64,000 nucleotides of DNA from a virus. Below the pieces are notes generated by a model. The model was not told the DNA's origin. It saw only the letters and a list, made by a program, of their open reading frames with translations, and searched no databases. The stretch covers positions 124,001 through 188,000 of the IMG/VR virus record IMGVR_UViG_3300029267_004162; one strand, 5' to 3'. A program made the position numbers and the translations under genes. This document shows, piece after piece, positions 32,490 through 39,514 of the stretch; positions within the stretch are counted from its first letter, which is position 1; every line of letters begins with the position of its first letter.

Positions 32490-32600
32490 TGTGATTCTCC
32501 TCGGCGAGGTAGAGCGAATGGAAAACGCCCGGCCCCGACCGGACTGGGACTACCACGGACGGGACGACGCGAGGTGGGGTACTGAACCCTACCCACTAGT

Positions 32601-32629
32601 AGTATAGCAATCAGGAAGGCTCGTGTCAA
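32601..32629 (-). promoter_or_regulatory. sigma-70-type promoter P2 (leftward)
   Basis: TTGACA-type box (tgtcaa at 32624-32629) and TATACT (32601-32606) with a 17-bp spacer on the minus strand. It would drive the 120-aa gene at 32127. It is divergent from the plus-strand promoter 150 bp away. Confidence 0.85.
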
Positions 32630-32671
32630 GTCCTTTTTTGACCTCCTTGACCCCCAGGAGAAGGTCAGAAA

Positions 32672-32725
32672 GGGACACGTTATCGGACGTTCTAGAACTT
32701 CTAGGAACGTCCGATAACATGCCCC
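32672..32725. repeat. 21-bp inverted repeat, copy B (19 of 21 pair)
   Basis: Arms are 32672-32692 and 32705-32725 around a 12-nt loop that is itself near-palindromic (TAGAACTTCTAG). Compared with copy A, one arm position and its partner have both changed so that pairing is kept. Confidence 0.85.
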
Positions 32726-32777
32726 TTGGGGGGCTCCCCTTGGGGGTATATTCAAGACCAGCCTGGAAACCCGAGGG

Positions 32778-32807
32778 TTGACAGATACCCCCCTCTTGTG
32801 GTATAAT
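32778..32807 (+). promoter_or_regulatory. consensus sigma-70 promoter for the plus-strand operon
   Basis: TTGACA at 32778-32783 and TATAAT at 32802-32807, both perfect consensus, with an 18-bp spacer. It drives the only rightward genes in the window (32902-34601). Confidence 0.9.
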
Positions 32808-32845
32808 GGAAATAGGATCAACATAGGAAAACGGCCCGATACCCA

Positions 32846-32861
32846 GTGGGTGCTCACCCAC
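32846..32861 (+). promoter_or_regulatory. hairpin in the 5' leader of the plus operon
   Basis: GTGGGT-GCTC-ACCCAC forms a perfect 6-bp stem in the leader of about 90 nt, 40 bp before the start codon. It may stabilise the RNA or modulate translation. Confidence 0.5.
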
Positions 32862-32901
32862 CGACCGCAGTCCATGATGATCCGTGAGGAAGGAAGTACC
32901 C

Positions 32902-33741
32902 ATGCCTAAGAAGAAATCCGCCCCGAAATCCAAATCCGTAAAGAAGAAACCCACCCCTGGATCCATACTTGATCAACTAGAGGAGGCCGCACCCGCTCCC
33001 AAGAAGAAGATGCCCTCCAAACGGACTGCGCCAATCAAGACCCTCACCGAGGAACAGACCGTCGCAATAGCCAACCTCGCTCTGCTCACGAGTCGTGCCA
33101 AAGACTTAGACGCCCAGATTAAAGCTCTAAGGGCCGACCTGCATGAGGACATCCTAGAATGGTTCAACCAACGGTGTGAAGAAGACGGGGCGGCCCATTC
33201 CTCCGCTGATTTGGCCCCTCACCTAGAAACGAGTATGGCTTACGTTTTGAGCGTTCGTCCAGGATTCGACAGGAAAAGTCTGCGTGAATTCGTCAAGTCT
33301 ACCTTTGGGAAGGGGGCATCCAAGACCTGGAAAGCTTTAACCGAAGATGGGGGTCCGATTCAAATCACCGCTCTCCCACTAAAGCTAGACCAAGACCATG
33401 TTGCTCAAGTTATTTCCCAGCACCGGGGTGGAAGTGTGCTGAGTAAAAACAGTGGTCTGAGTGCTTCACAAATCAAACTCATGGGTGGCCGTCGAGTGAT
33501 TCTTGCCCTCAAACCACAGTTTGCGACCGGTGACAAAGTAGAACAGGTCGTAAAGGATCTGAAAGAGGCACTCGGGGATAAATTCGCCCAGTTTTTCGAA
33601 ATTGAGGTTGTTGTTGACGTTAGTGGAGATTTCCTCAAGAACAGAATCTCTTCCCAATCCGCATTAAGGGATGCCGCAAAACAGGCCATTGAAGTGGGCT
33701 GTGGTAAAGTTGTCCAGTACATCCGACCAGTGTCCAAATAA
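32902..33741 (+). CDS. basic N-terminal-tail protein, 279 aa
   Basis: The first about 45 residues are Lys/Pro/Ser-rich (MPKKKSAPKSKSVKKKPT), like a histone-type DNA-binding tail. A helical region (NLALLTSRAKDLDAQIKALR) and an alpha/beta C-terminal domain follow. ATG 32902 has AGGAAGG upstream. No family is recognised. A consensus promoter and first position suggest an early, abundant protein, perhaps nucleoid- or DNA-associated. Confidence 0.6.
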   Translation: MPKKKSAPKSKSVKKKPTPGSILDQLEEAAPAPKKKMPSKRTAPIKTLTEEQTVAIANLALLTSRAKDLDAQIKALRADLHEDILEWFNQRCEEDGAAHSSADLAPHLETSMAYVLSVRPGFDRKSLREFVKSTFGKGASKTWKALTEDGGPIQITALPLKLDQDHVAQVISQHRGGSVLSKNSGLSASQIKLMGGRRVILALKPQFATGDKVEQVVKDLKEALGDKFAQFFEIEVVVDVSGDFLKNRISSQSALRDAAKQAIEVGCGKVVQYIRPVSK

Positions 33742-33753
33742 GGGAGTGATCAC

Positions 33754-34026
33754 ATGGCTGCTAAGATATCGGATATGATCAAAGAAATGGACTTTTTTGA
33801 CTTGCGATCCTTAATGAACGCCGTCAAGGAAGAGATCAGTTTGCGAAAGAGCGCTGACCGCTTCGTAATCGGTCAGAACGTAATAGTAAGACTGGGGGAT
33901 GAAATCGAATACCTCGCTGTAGTCGTCGATCACCAGTCAACCCAAAAGATCAAGCTGGAATTCCCAGACGGAACAACCAAAATCGTCTTGGCACACCGCG
34001 CTAGACCAAATGTGGGAAAATCATGA
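33754..34026 (+). CDS. hypothetical protein, 90 aa
   Basis: Second gene of the plus operon. It has a helical N-terminus (MIKEMDFFDLRSLMNAVKEE) and an SH3-like C-terminus (IGQNVIVRLGDEIEYLAVVV). It overlaps the ligase start by 4 bp. Function is unknown. Confidence 0.6.
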   Translation: MAAKISDMIKEMDFFDLRSLMNAVKEEISLRKSADRFVIGQNVIVRLGDEIEYLAVVVDHQSTQKIKLEFPDGTTKIVLAHRARPNVGKS

Positions 34027-34601
34027 TCGCAATAACAGCCCTGCGACTCCCAGACAAACCTCAACGATGTACGACTGATGCTCTACATCGTTTGGATGAT
34101 GGGAGGCACGTAGCCCAGAAGAAATGGAATGGATGGCGGTGCGTTATCGTCTGGCAAAAACCCACATTACAAATCCTGTCCCGCTACAAGACCAGAACGA
34201 TCCCAATTTCTAAGTCGGCAAAGCAAGCAATCACCGCTATGTGTTTGCGTGCCAAGACCAAGGGACTTGTTCTGGATGCGGAGTACATGGGAATGAGGAG
34301 TGGAGCCCGTCGAGAAAGCGTGGTTCTGCTAGACGTGTTGTATCTCGAAGGGGTATGGCAAGGCAGCAAGCCATGGAATGAACGAGATGCCATGTTGCAA
34401 AGTCTACCGGTGTCTGCCCCCATACAACTGGTGGAGAATTTCTACACCGACTTCGCTGAAACGTATGCTCATCAACAACAAGATTCAGAAAGCGAGGGTC
34501 TCGTGATAAAGAGACTCAAGAGCAAACTGATCGGAGGAATCGATGGTTGCAAGAGGAATCCTCACTGGTTCAAGGTTAGGTACCGGGAGGATCAAGTATG
34601 A
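34023..34601 (+). CDS. ATP-type DNA ligase, adenylation-domain only
   Basis: The nucleotidyltransferase motifs are in order: motif I KWNG with Lys34, motif III VLDAEYMG, motif IV SEGLVIK and motif V WFKVR. At 192 residues it lacks a clear OB domain and is much smaller than known minimal ligases. Motif I has Asn where Asp is usual. It might seal nicks with a partner, or adenylylate RNA or DNA ends. The last 26 bp overlap the convergent FeoA-like gene. Confidence 0.75.
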   Translation: MIAITALRLPDKPQRCTTDALHRLDDGRHVAQKKWNGWRCVIVWQKPTLQILSRYKTRTIPISKSAKQAITAMCLRAKTKGLVLDAEYMGMRSGARRESVVLLDVLYLEGVWQGSKPWNERDAMLQSLPVSAPIQLVENFYTDFAETYAHQQQDSESEGLVIKRLKSKLIGGIDGCKRNPHWFKVRYREDQV

Positions 34602-34830
34602 TGACATCAACCAGATGAGCTTCGCTCAATCTCAGGGACAGATCATAGTCCCCAACTCGAAGTTGTAAAGGGTCACCCAAGGGTGCGCGTCGCAGTACCC
34701 GAACCCCCGCCCCCTCAATGAGTCCCATCTCCATCATACGGAGTGACCAGGGACCAGGACGCACACCAACGATACGGCAACTCGCACCCTTGGGCACAGC
34801 ACTAAGTTCCTCCTCATTTCTCCCGGTCAA
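34576..34830 (-). CDS. FeoA-domain protein, 84 aa
   Basis: The sequence (LSAVPKGASCRIVGV, MMEMGLIEGAGVRVL, RAPLGDPLQLRVGDYDLSLR) follows the whole FeoA SH3-like pattern, normally the small cytoplasmic partner of the FeoB iron transporter or the C-terminal domain of DtxR-type regulators. The start is uncertain: TTG 34830 fits the family length, while the frame is open to TTG 34881. No FeoB is present. It lies in a cluster of small membrane and signalling genes. Confidence 0.7.
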   Translation of the reverse strand: MTGRNEEELSAVPKGASCRIVGVRPGPWSLRMMEMGLIEGAGVRVLRRAPLGDPLQLRVGDYDLSLRLSEAHLVDVIILDPPGT

Positions 34831-35047
34831 ACTTATTCCAAACCTGAAAAATCTTGAGCAGGTTGTCTTCCATATGGTCAAGACGATCTGCCCATTCTCT
34901 TAGGGCTTTACGAAGCTGTGCTTTCATTTTCTGTCGTTTAACGTCCTTCTCCACACCAAAGGAATTAGCTAGACCTTCCACATCTTCTATAAGATTAGAT
35001 ATCTGCTTGATAATTTGATTTTTCTTCGATTCGTAATCAGCTCGCTC
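34814..35047 (-). CDS. coiled-coil frame after an in-frame TAG (start unclear)
   Basis: After the TAG that ends the gene at 35048, the same frame stays open for 77 more codons with a convincing charged, helical sequence (KKNQIIKQISNLIEDVEG, LRKALREWADRLDHMEDN). No ATG, GTG or TTG lies near the ribosome-like AGGAG at its beginning. The first possible start is GTG 34981, giving 55 residues, with no clear ribosome site. Either TAG is read through, making a 207-residue protein, or the short form is made, or the gene is split by mutation. Confidence 0.45.
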   Translation of the reverse strand, partial: ERADYESKKNQIIKQISNLIEDVEGLANSFGVEKDVKRQKMKAQLRKALREWADRLDHMEDNLLKIFQVWNKFDREK

Positions 35048-35437
35048 CTATTCGCACAACAAATCTTTCTGAGAATGACAGGGAACCACCTGATGCCACT
35101 GAGCCATGTTTTCTTCTATCGTTTTGAGACGTTGGTCTTGTGTGGCGTCTATAGCGGGTACTGTCTGGTTCCACGCTTCTAACCAATCCTCTATCCGCGC
35201 AAGTCTTGCTTCCGTATCCTCGGAAGCAGTTTTCAATGAGGCTAACTCAGCAGCTATATGGCCTTGATGTTTTACACCTGCATCGACCACCTTCCTCATT
35301 TCTGACACTTCTTTTTGTTGATAATCAATTTGCATACGCATAGGCTGAACCATTGCGTATACACCAGCAATGATCGCCAATATCGCTACTACACCCCCGA
35401 ATGCTTTGGCGTTGCCACCACTACTGTCTTCTGGCAT
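35048..35437 (-). CDS. membrane-anchored coiled-coil protein, 129 aa
   Basis: One transmembrane helix (VVAILAIIAGVYAMV, about 15-30) is followed by a long coiled coil (YQQKEVSEMRKVV, ARLARIEDWLEAWN). It ends in TAG, but the same frame continues. It overlaps the receiver gene by 17 bp. It may be a membrane scaffold or spanin-like factor; no exact family is recognised. Confidence 0.6.
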   Translation of the reverse strand: MPEDSSGGNAKAFGGVVAILAIIAGVYAMVQPMRMQIDYQQKEVSEMRKVVDAGVKHQGHIAAELASLKTASEDTEARLARIEDWLEAWNQTVPAIDATQDQRLKTIEENMAQWHQVVPCHSQKDLLCE

Positions 35438-35873
35438 TTTTTATCCCTGCGTGTACTTGTTGGATTAGTTCACCTGGATCGCCGGCTTTCTCCACGTACG
35501 CGAATGCACCCAGGTTCAGAGCTTCCTTGGCAGAAGCAAGAGTCCCATGGGCTGTGTTGATTATGACGCGAACCTTGCCATTCATGTTCTTGATCTTCGC
35601 CAAGAGTTGGGTGCCATCTAAATCAGGTAAGCGTTGGTCCACTACCGCTACGTCAAAATCCTCATGCTGAACTTGTTCTAAAGCTTCAGTCGCATTCGGA
35701 CAGCCAACAACTTGAAAACCTTCACCCTCCATGAGACCAGTGAGTGTGAATAGTTGTGACTCCTCATCTTCAACGATGAGCAGACGAGCGCGTTTGTTTG
35801 GTGATACCGTAGAATCTGCGAAGAGGAGAATCCACGCTAGACCAGCGAGCCCTATTAGTATAGCTCCCATCAT
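35421..35873 (-). CDS. membrane-anchored response-regulator receiver
   Basis: Residues 1-18 form a transmembrane helix. Residues 30-148 are a full receiver domain: acidic pocket Glu35/Asp36, phospho-acceptor Asp79 in VVDQRLPDLDG, Thr107 and Lys129 (YVEK). No output domain is present. ATG 35873 lies five bases after AAGGA. As a stand-alone membrane receiver it could take phosphate from the phage kinase at 16.3 kb or from host kinases, acting as a phosphate sink or a switch at the membrane. Confidence 0.88.
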   Translation of the reverse strand: MMGAILIGLAGLAWILLFADSTVSPNKRARLLIVEDEESQLFTLTGLMEGEGFQVVGCPNATEALEQVQHEDFDVAVVDQRLPDLDGTQLLAKIKNMNGKVRVIINTAHGTLASAKEALNLGAFAYVEKAGDPGELIQQVHAGIKNARRQ

Positions 35874-35874
35874 T

Positions 35875-35982
35875 TCAATCCTTCGGCCAGAACAACCAGT
35901 GATACCAGTGATTAGTAATCCAAGTCGGTTCAAAAAGTAGAATCCACGCCAGACCAGAGAGAGCTATTAGGATAATCCCCAT
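35875..35982 (-). CDS. 35-residue membrane peptide, paralogue of the receiver N-terminus
   Basis: MGIILIALSGLAWILLF closely matches the receiver start MGAILIGLAGLAWILLF, implying duplication of the membrane segment. The peptide ends in WPKD then TGA two bases before the receiver ATG. GGAG lies about ten bases upstream. It may be a regulator of the receiver or a remnant. Confidence 0.5.
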   Translation of the reverse strand: MGIILIALSGLAWILLFEPTWITNHWYHWLFWPKD

Positions 35983-36055
35983 AGCATTCGTACTCCATAA
36001 CCATGACAGCGTTACACTGGGCTATTTCCCCCTCTTTGTAGTGACAGAACCCCGG

Positions 36056-36496
36056 TTACCCTGTACTACCAAATCCAGTAGCCCCTCGCTCAGTAACAGG
36101 TAACTCTTGAACTGATTCTATTTCCATTTGCGGGACGGGAAATACCATCATTTGACTGAGCCTTTCCCAGGGATCAACTGTAACTGATAAAAGACCCGAA
36201 TTCCAAACCACACTATAAAGGGGTCCGGTGTATCCGGAATCAATCAACCCCGTTATAATTGTTAAGCCCTTTTTCACAAAAGCAGAGGACCGAGGGATAA
36301 TCAGCCCGCAGTATCCCTCTGGAATTTTGACTTGGATTCCTGCCGGTATTAATTCTTTTGCATTGGGGAGTAAGAGGATTTGTTTACCGGATGCGTTGGC
36401 CAAATCCAGTCCACAATCCCCCGATTTGGCGTATTTAAGAGGTGCTTGTGCTTCTATTTCTGGACTAGCATACTTTACCATTAGCTTGGGAATCAT
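36056..36496 (-). CDS. dut: dUTPase
   Basis: It converts dUTP to dUMP, supplying ThyX and keeping uracil out of DNA. Five trimeric-dUTPase motifs are visible: SGDCGLDL, PRSS, GLIDSGYTGPL, RLSQMMV and RGATGFGSTG. ATG 36496 lies six bases after GGAG, giving 146 aa, the family norm. It overlaps the topoisomerase gene end by 32 bp. Confidence 0.93.
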   Translation of the reverse strand: MIPKLMVKYASPEIEAQAPLKYAKSGDCGLDLANASGKQILLLPNAKELIPAGIQVKIPEGYCGLIIPRSSAFVKKGLTIITGLIDSGYTGPLYSVVWNSGLLSVTVDPWERLSQMMVFPVPQMEIESVQELPVTERGATGFGSTG

Positions 36497-38351
36497 CAGA
36501 GTCTCCGAACAACAACTTTTTGCGGTGGGAAGAATCACTCCCCATCAGTTGATCTACTCTGATATCGTCCTGATCTAACGCTCCAGGTTTAATCTGACTG
36601 ATAACCCTGGTCGCGGGGTCTAAAGCTACATACTGAAGTTGGTCCGCATTCATCTCACCCAGTCCCTTAAAACGGGTGACCCTCCAACCCTGCGGGTTCT
36701 TTCCTATCGCTCGTTTCAATTCTTTTCTGGTGTTTCCATAAATTCGTTTCTTACCCTTGCTAGCACCAAACAAAGGGGGTTCAGCAACATAGACACACCC
36801 GGCTTCAAGTAAAGGACGGAACCACTGGTGGAAAAGCACTAGTAATAAACATGCGATGTGATGACCATCACTATCAGCATCAGCTAAGATGATGATTTTC
36901 CCGTACCGAGTTTTCTCTACCACACACTTATCAATGATGTTGGTGCCAATGGTATCGGCTATGGCTCGCAGGGTACCATTATCTAGTGCCCGTGTTGGGT
37001 TGAACCTGAGTACATTCAGGATCTTACCCCGCATGGCCAGAATAGCCTGCGTATGGGGATCCCGGCCCATCTTAGCAGTTCCTGCCGCAGACTCACCCTC
37101 AACAATGAACAATTCTCGCTCGGCGGGATTGGGATTGCTACACTCAGATAAACCCCCAACCATCAAGAAATCGTTTTTCCTACGACCCTGTTTTCTGAGT
37201 TTCTTAGCAATCTCTTTCCAGTCCTGAGCTTCGGTCTTGGCTTGATATGAAGCGGAGAGTTTCTCAAAAAGCTGAGTTAGGTCTTCCTTACCCACAAGTT
37301 TAGTCAACGTGCGAGTAACACACTTCTTCACCAATGCTCGGGCTGTCTTTGTAACCAACCGTTCTTTTGATTGCGAGCTATAGCTGGGTTCTTTTAGTAG
37401 AACATGGATTACCCCCGATAATCCTTCCATTAACTCATTGCGGGTAAATTCGAATCCTTCTTTCTTCCCTAGAGGAACCAAGGTTTCTTCTAGCCCGTCC
37501 AAAAACCCCTCGTAATGCCGGCCGTGTTGGGGAGTTTCTACCACGTTACAATAGGAATAAACTGACCGCTCGCTACTGTCTACAAATAAAATGGCAGCTT
37601 CAATACGGTCTTTCCCCTCTTTGTCAGACACATGAAGCGGACCGAGCAGACTTTCTCCCTTGGGTGCCCAATCAGTTACGAATTGGGTTAAACCAGTGCT
37701 GGAGTATGTGGTTGTTTTCTTTCCGCATTGGAAGACCAGGGTTAATCCTGGACAAAGGTACCCAACCTCTTCCAGCCTCTCCGAAATCAACTGAGGATCG
37801 AACTGAATTTCCTCGAACTGTTTTTCTAGGGACGTATCTGGGGTAAAGGTAACTTCGGTTCCGGATTGTTTCTTAGTCGCCTTCCCCACCTTTCTCAATT
37901 TAGTCGTTTCTGTTCCCCGACTAAACTCCTGCTGCCATTCATGACCATCTCGCCACACCCGAACCTTGAGATGGCTGGAAAGGGCGTTAACAACGACTGA
38001 CCCAACACCATGCAACCCACCAGCAGTGGCATACACCTTATCGTCAAATTTACCCCCACTGAACAAGGTCGTGAACACGGTAGTAAGGGCAGGCTTACCG
38101 GTTTTCTTGTGGAGCCCAGTAGGAATTCCCCTACCATAGTCACGGATCGAAATCGTTGTCTTGTCCTCAGACAAGACGACCTCGATTTGGTTTCCTTCTT
38201 GCGCTAGGTGTTCGTCAACAGCGTTGTCGAGGATTTCCCGAAATAATTTGTAAGCAGTAACTTCACCAACCCACATCCCAGGCCGATGACGGATCTGTTC
38301 GACCCCCTCCATCGCTGTAATGTTGTCAGCGGTGTACTTCTTCTTAGCCAT
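36465..38351 (-). CDS. type IIA DNA topoisomerase B subunit (GyrB/ParE-like)
   Basis: The 628-residue protein has the GHKL ATPase (EILDNAVDEH, YGRGIPTG, GGLHGVGSVVVNALS), the transducer domain and the Toprim domain with VEGESAAG and DADSDGHHI. It would relieve supercoils or unlink daughter DNA together with an A subunit, which is not in this window. Its length matches ParE more than E. coli GyrB. Confidence 0.95.
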   Translation of the reverse strand: MAKKKYTADNITAMEGVEQIRHRPGMWVGEVTAYKLFREILDNAVDEHLAQEGNQIEVVLSEDKTTISIRDYGRGIPTGLHKKTGKPALTTVFTTLFSGGKFDDKVYATAGGLHGVGSVVVNALSSHLKVRVWRDGHEWQQEFSRGTETTKLRKVGKATKKQSGTEVTFTPDTSLEKQFEEIQFDPQLISERLEEVGYLCPGLTLVFQCGKKTTTYSSTGLTQFVTDWAPKGESLLGPLHVSDKEGKDRIEAAILFVDSSERSVYSYCNVVETPQHGRHYEGFLDGLEETLVPLGKKEGFEFTRNELMEGLSGVIHVLLKEPSYSSQSKERLVTKTARALVKKCVTRTLTKLVGKEDLTQLFEKLSASYQAKTEAQDWKEIAKKLRKQGRRKNDFLMVGGLSECSNPNPAERELFIVEGESAAGTAKMGRDPHTQAILAMRGKILNVLRFNPTRALDNGTLRAIADTIGTNIIDKCVVEKTRYGKIIILADADSDGHHIACLLLVLFHQWFRPLLEAGCVYVAEPPLFGASKGKKRIYGNTRKELKRAIGKNPQGWRVTRFKGLGEMNADQLQYVALDPATRVISQIKPGALDQDDIRVDQLMGSDSSHRKKLLFGDSDDSQANGKVC

Positions 38352-38356
38352 GGCAC

Positions 38357-38914
38357 CTACTCGCGATCTTTGTACATTTCTTCAAGAGCCTCATTGTAGT
38401 TTCCTTGGGCTACTTTGTCAATCCATTCTTTGGCTACGTTTTGTCGCTCTTGCCAATTTGCCAGACCCACAAAATCAATTACTTCGTGAGCGGCTTGACG
38501 CATTCTCTCTATACTATCTTCCTCTACTAAAGGACTGAGGTCCCCTTCAACTACGATCATGGACCGACTTCCGTCCAAATGAGGGCATAGTTGAAAATAA
38601 TACTCCGCATCACCATGAGATTTAAAACAGAATTCAGTGACTATCTGTGATGGGGTCGTATGCTTATGATCGGTTCCACACTCGATGTAATAAAACCAGA
38701 TTCCTGGTGCAAAGGCAGTCCGATAGCAATAAGAAACACGCCATTCTTTGTCCTTGAAATAAACTTTCTTTCCTGGCGGGTATTTCGGGGGTGGAAGAGG
38801 TGGAAAATGACTGCTCTGAATTACGGGTATCGAACCCCCATTCCTACCGCCCAATGTTTTAGTGGACTTAGTACGAGGTAAAGGAACTCTTATTTCCGGT
38901 AATTCTGAAATCAC
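38357..38914 (-). CDS. hypothetical protein, 185 aa
   Basis: Starts at GTG 38914 behind AGGAG. A Pro-rich stretch (FPPLPPPKYPPGKKVYFKD) follows a basic N-terminus, then a domain with several aromatic residues and Cys, and a helical acidic end. No family is recognised. It is coupled closely to the topoisomerase gene. Confidence 0.55.
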   Translation of the reverse strand: MISELPEIRVPLPRTKSTKTLGGRNGGSIPVIQSSHFPPLPPPKYPPGKKVYFKDKEWRVSYCYRTAFAPGIWFYYIECGTDHKHTTPSQIVTEFCFKSHGDAEYYFQLCPHLDGSRSMIVVEGDLSPLVEEDSIERMRQAAHEVIDFVGLANWQERQNVAKEWIDKVAQGNYNEALEEMYKDRE

Positions 38915-38926
38915 GTGACCACACTC

Positions 38927-39160
38927 CTATACACATAGTCGCAGAACATCAGTCTTGCCCAACATCCCAGTAGTCAACAAAGCCTGAACTTCTTTCCGAA
39001 GCTTGATCAACACAGTGTCTCTTCCAAGGAGCTTCTCGGAGAAAACCAACTCACCTTCTTTTAAGCAAAAGACACCGGCTGGCTCTCCCGCAGCGAACTT
39101 GACGGAATACAGGAATTCAACGCCTTCAGGAAGCAGACCCATTTTTCGAGCAATAAACAT
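38927..39160 (-). CDS. hypothetical protein, 77 aa
   Basis: A small alpha/beta protein, start-stop coupled (TGATG) to the upstream gene. No motif is recognised. Confidence 0.5.
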   Translation of the reverse strand: MFIARKMGLLPEGVEFLYSVKFAAGEPAGVFCLKEGELVFSEKLLGRDTVLIKLRKEVQALLTTGMLGKTDVLRLCV

Positions 39161-39474
39161 CAGCGGGGCTTTTCCGGGCGATAAGTATCAGGACTCAACT
39201 TCTGACTACTGAATACCAGCGAGGCAGCAAAATCAGGTAACCCAACGCCACGGACACCATTCACGAACATCGTTAATACTTCGACGATACGTTGACTCGG
39301 AATCTCATTGAGGGCTGCGGCAGTTAAGAATGTCCTTAACCCGTCCAGGGATACAACATCCTTACGATGACAAGGAGGCGGTAATTCTTTGCGCGTCTTC
39401 ATATTCCTCTCATGCGATAAGCGGGTGTCACGTGATCCCCAAGGGGGACGAGCTAACCAAGTTCCAGGCGCCAT
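39160..39474 (-). CDS. hypothetical protein, 104 aa
   Basis: ATG 39474 has AAGGAAG six bases upstream; an internal ATG 39402 would give 80 aa. The sequence is helical in the centre (LRTFLTAAALNEIPSQRIVE). Function is unknown. Confidence 0.5.
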   Translation of the reverse strand: MAPGTWLARPPWGSRDTRLSHERNMKTRKELPPPCHRKDVVSLDGLRTFLTAAALNEIPSQRIVEVLTMFVNGVRGVGLPDFAASLVFSSQKLSPDTYRPEKPR

Positions 39475-39514
39475 ACTTTTCTTCCTTTCCTGTTATTTTA
39501 ATAACGAAAGGAGG

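Larger units (their letters stand above)
32573..32725. repeat. promoter/inverted-repeat module, copy B
   Basis: This is the partner of 29742-29894 with the same total length and order. The promoter spacer and loop sequences differ while the -35, -10, start-site hairpin and paired arms are kept. Confidence 0.9.

Noticed and set aside
32589-32966. Minus-strand frame across the divergent promoters
   Set aside because: It covers both promoters, the inverted repeat and the start of the plus-strand gene; no ribosome site.
38812-38904. tRNA-like fold: 7-bp acceptor match GAATTAC/GTAATTC and GGGTTCGATACCC hairpin
   Set aside because: The D loop lacks GG, the anticodon arm does not form, and the stretch reads through as the N-terminus of the 185-aa gene with a good start.
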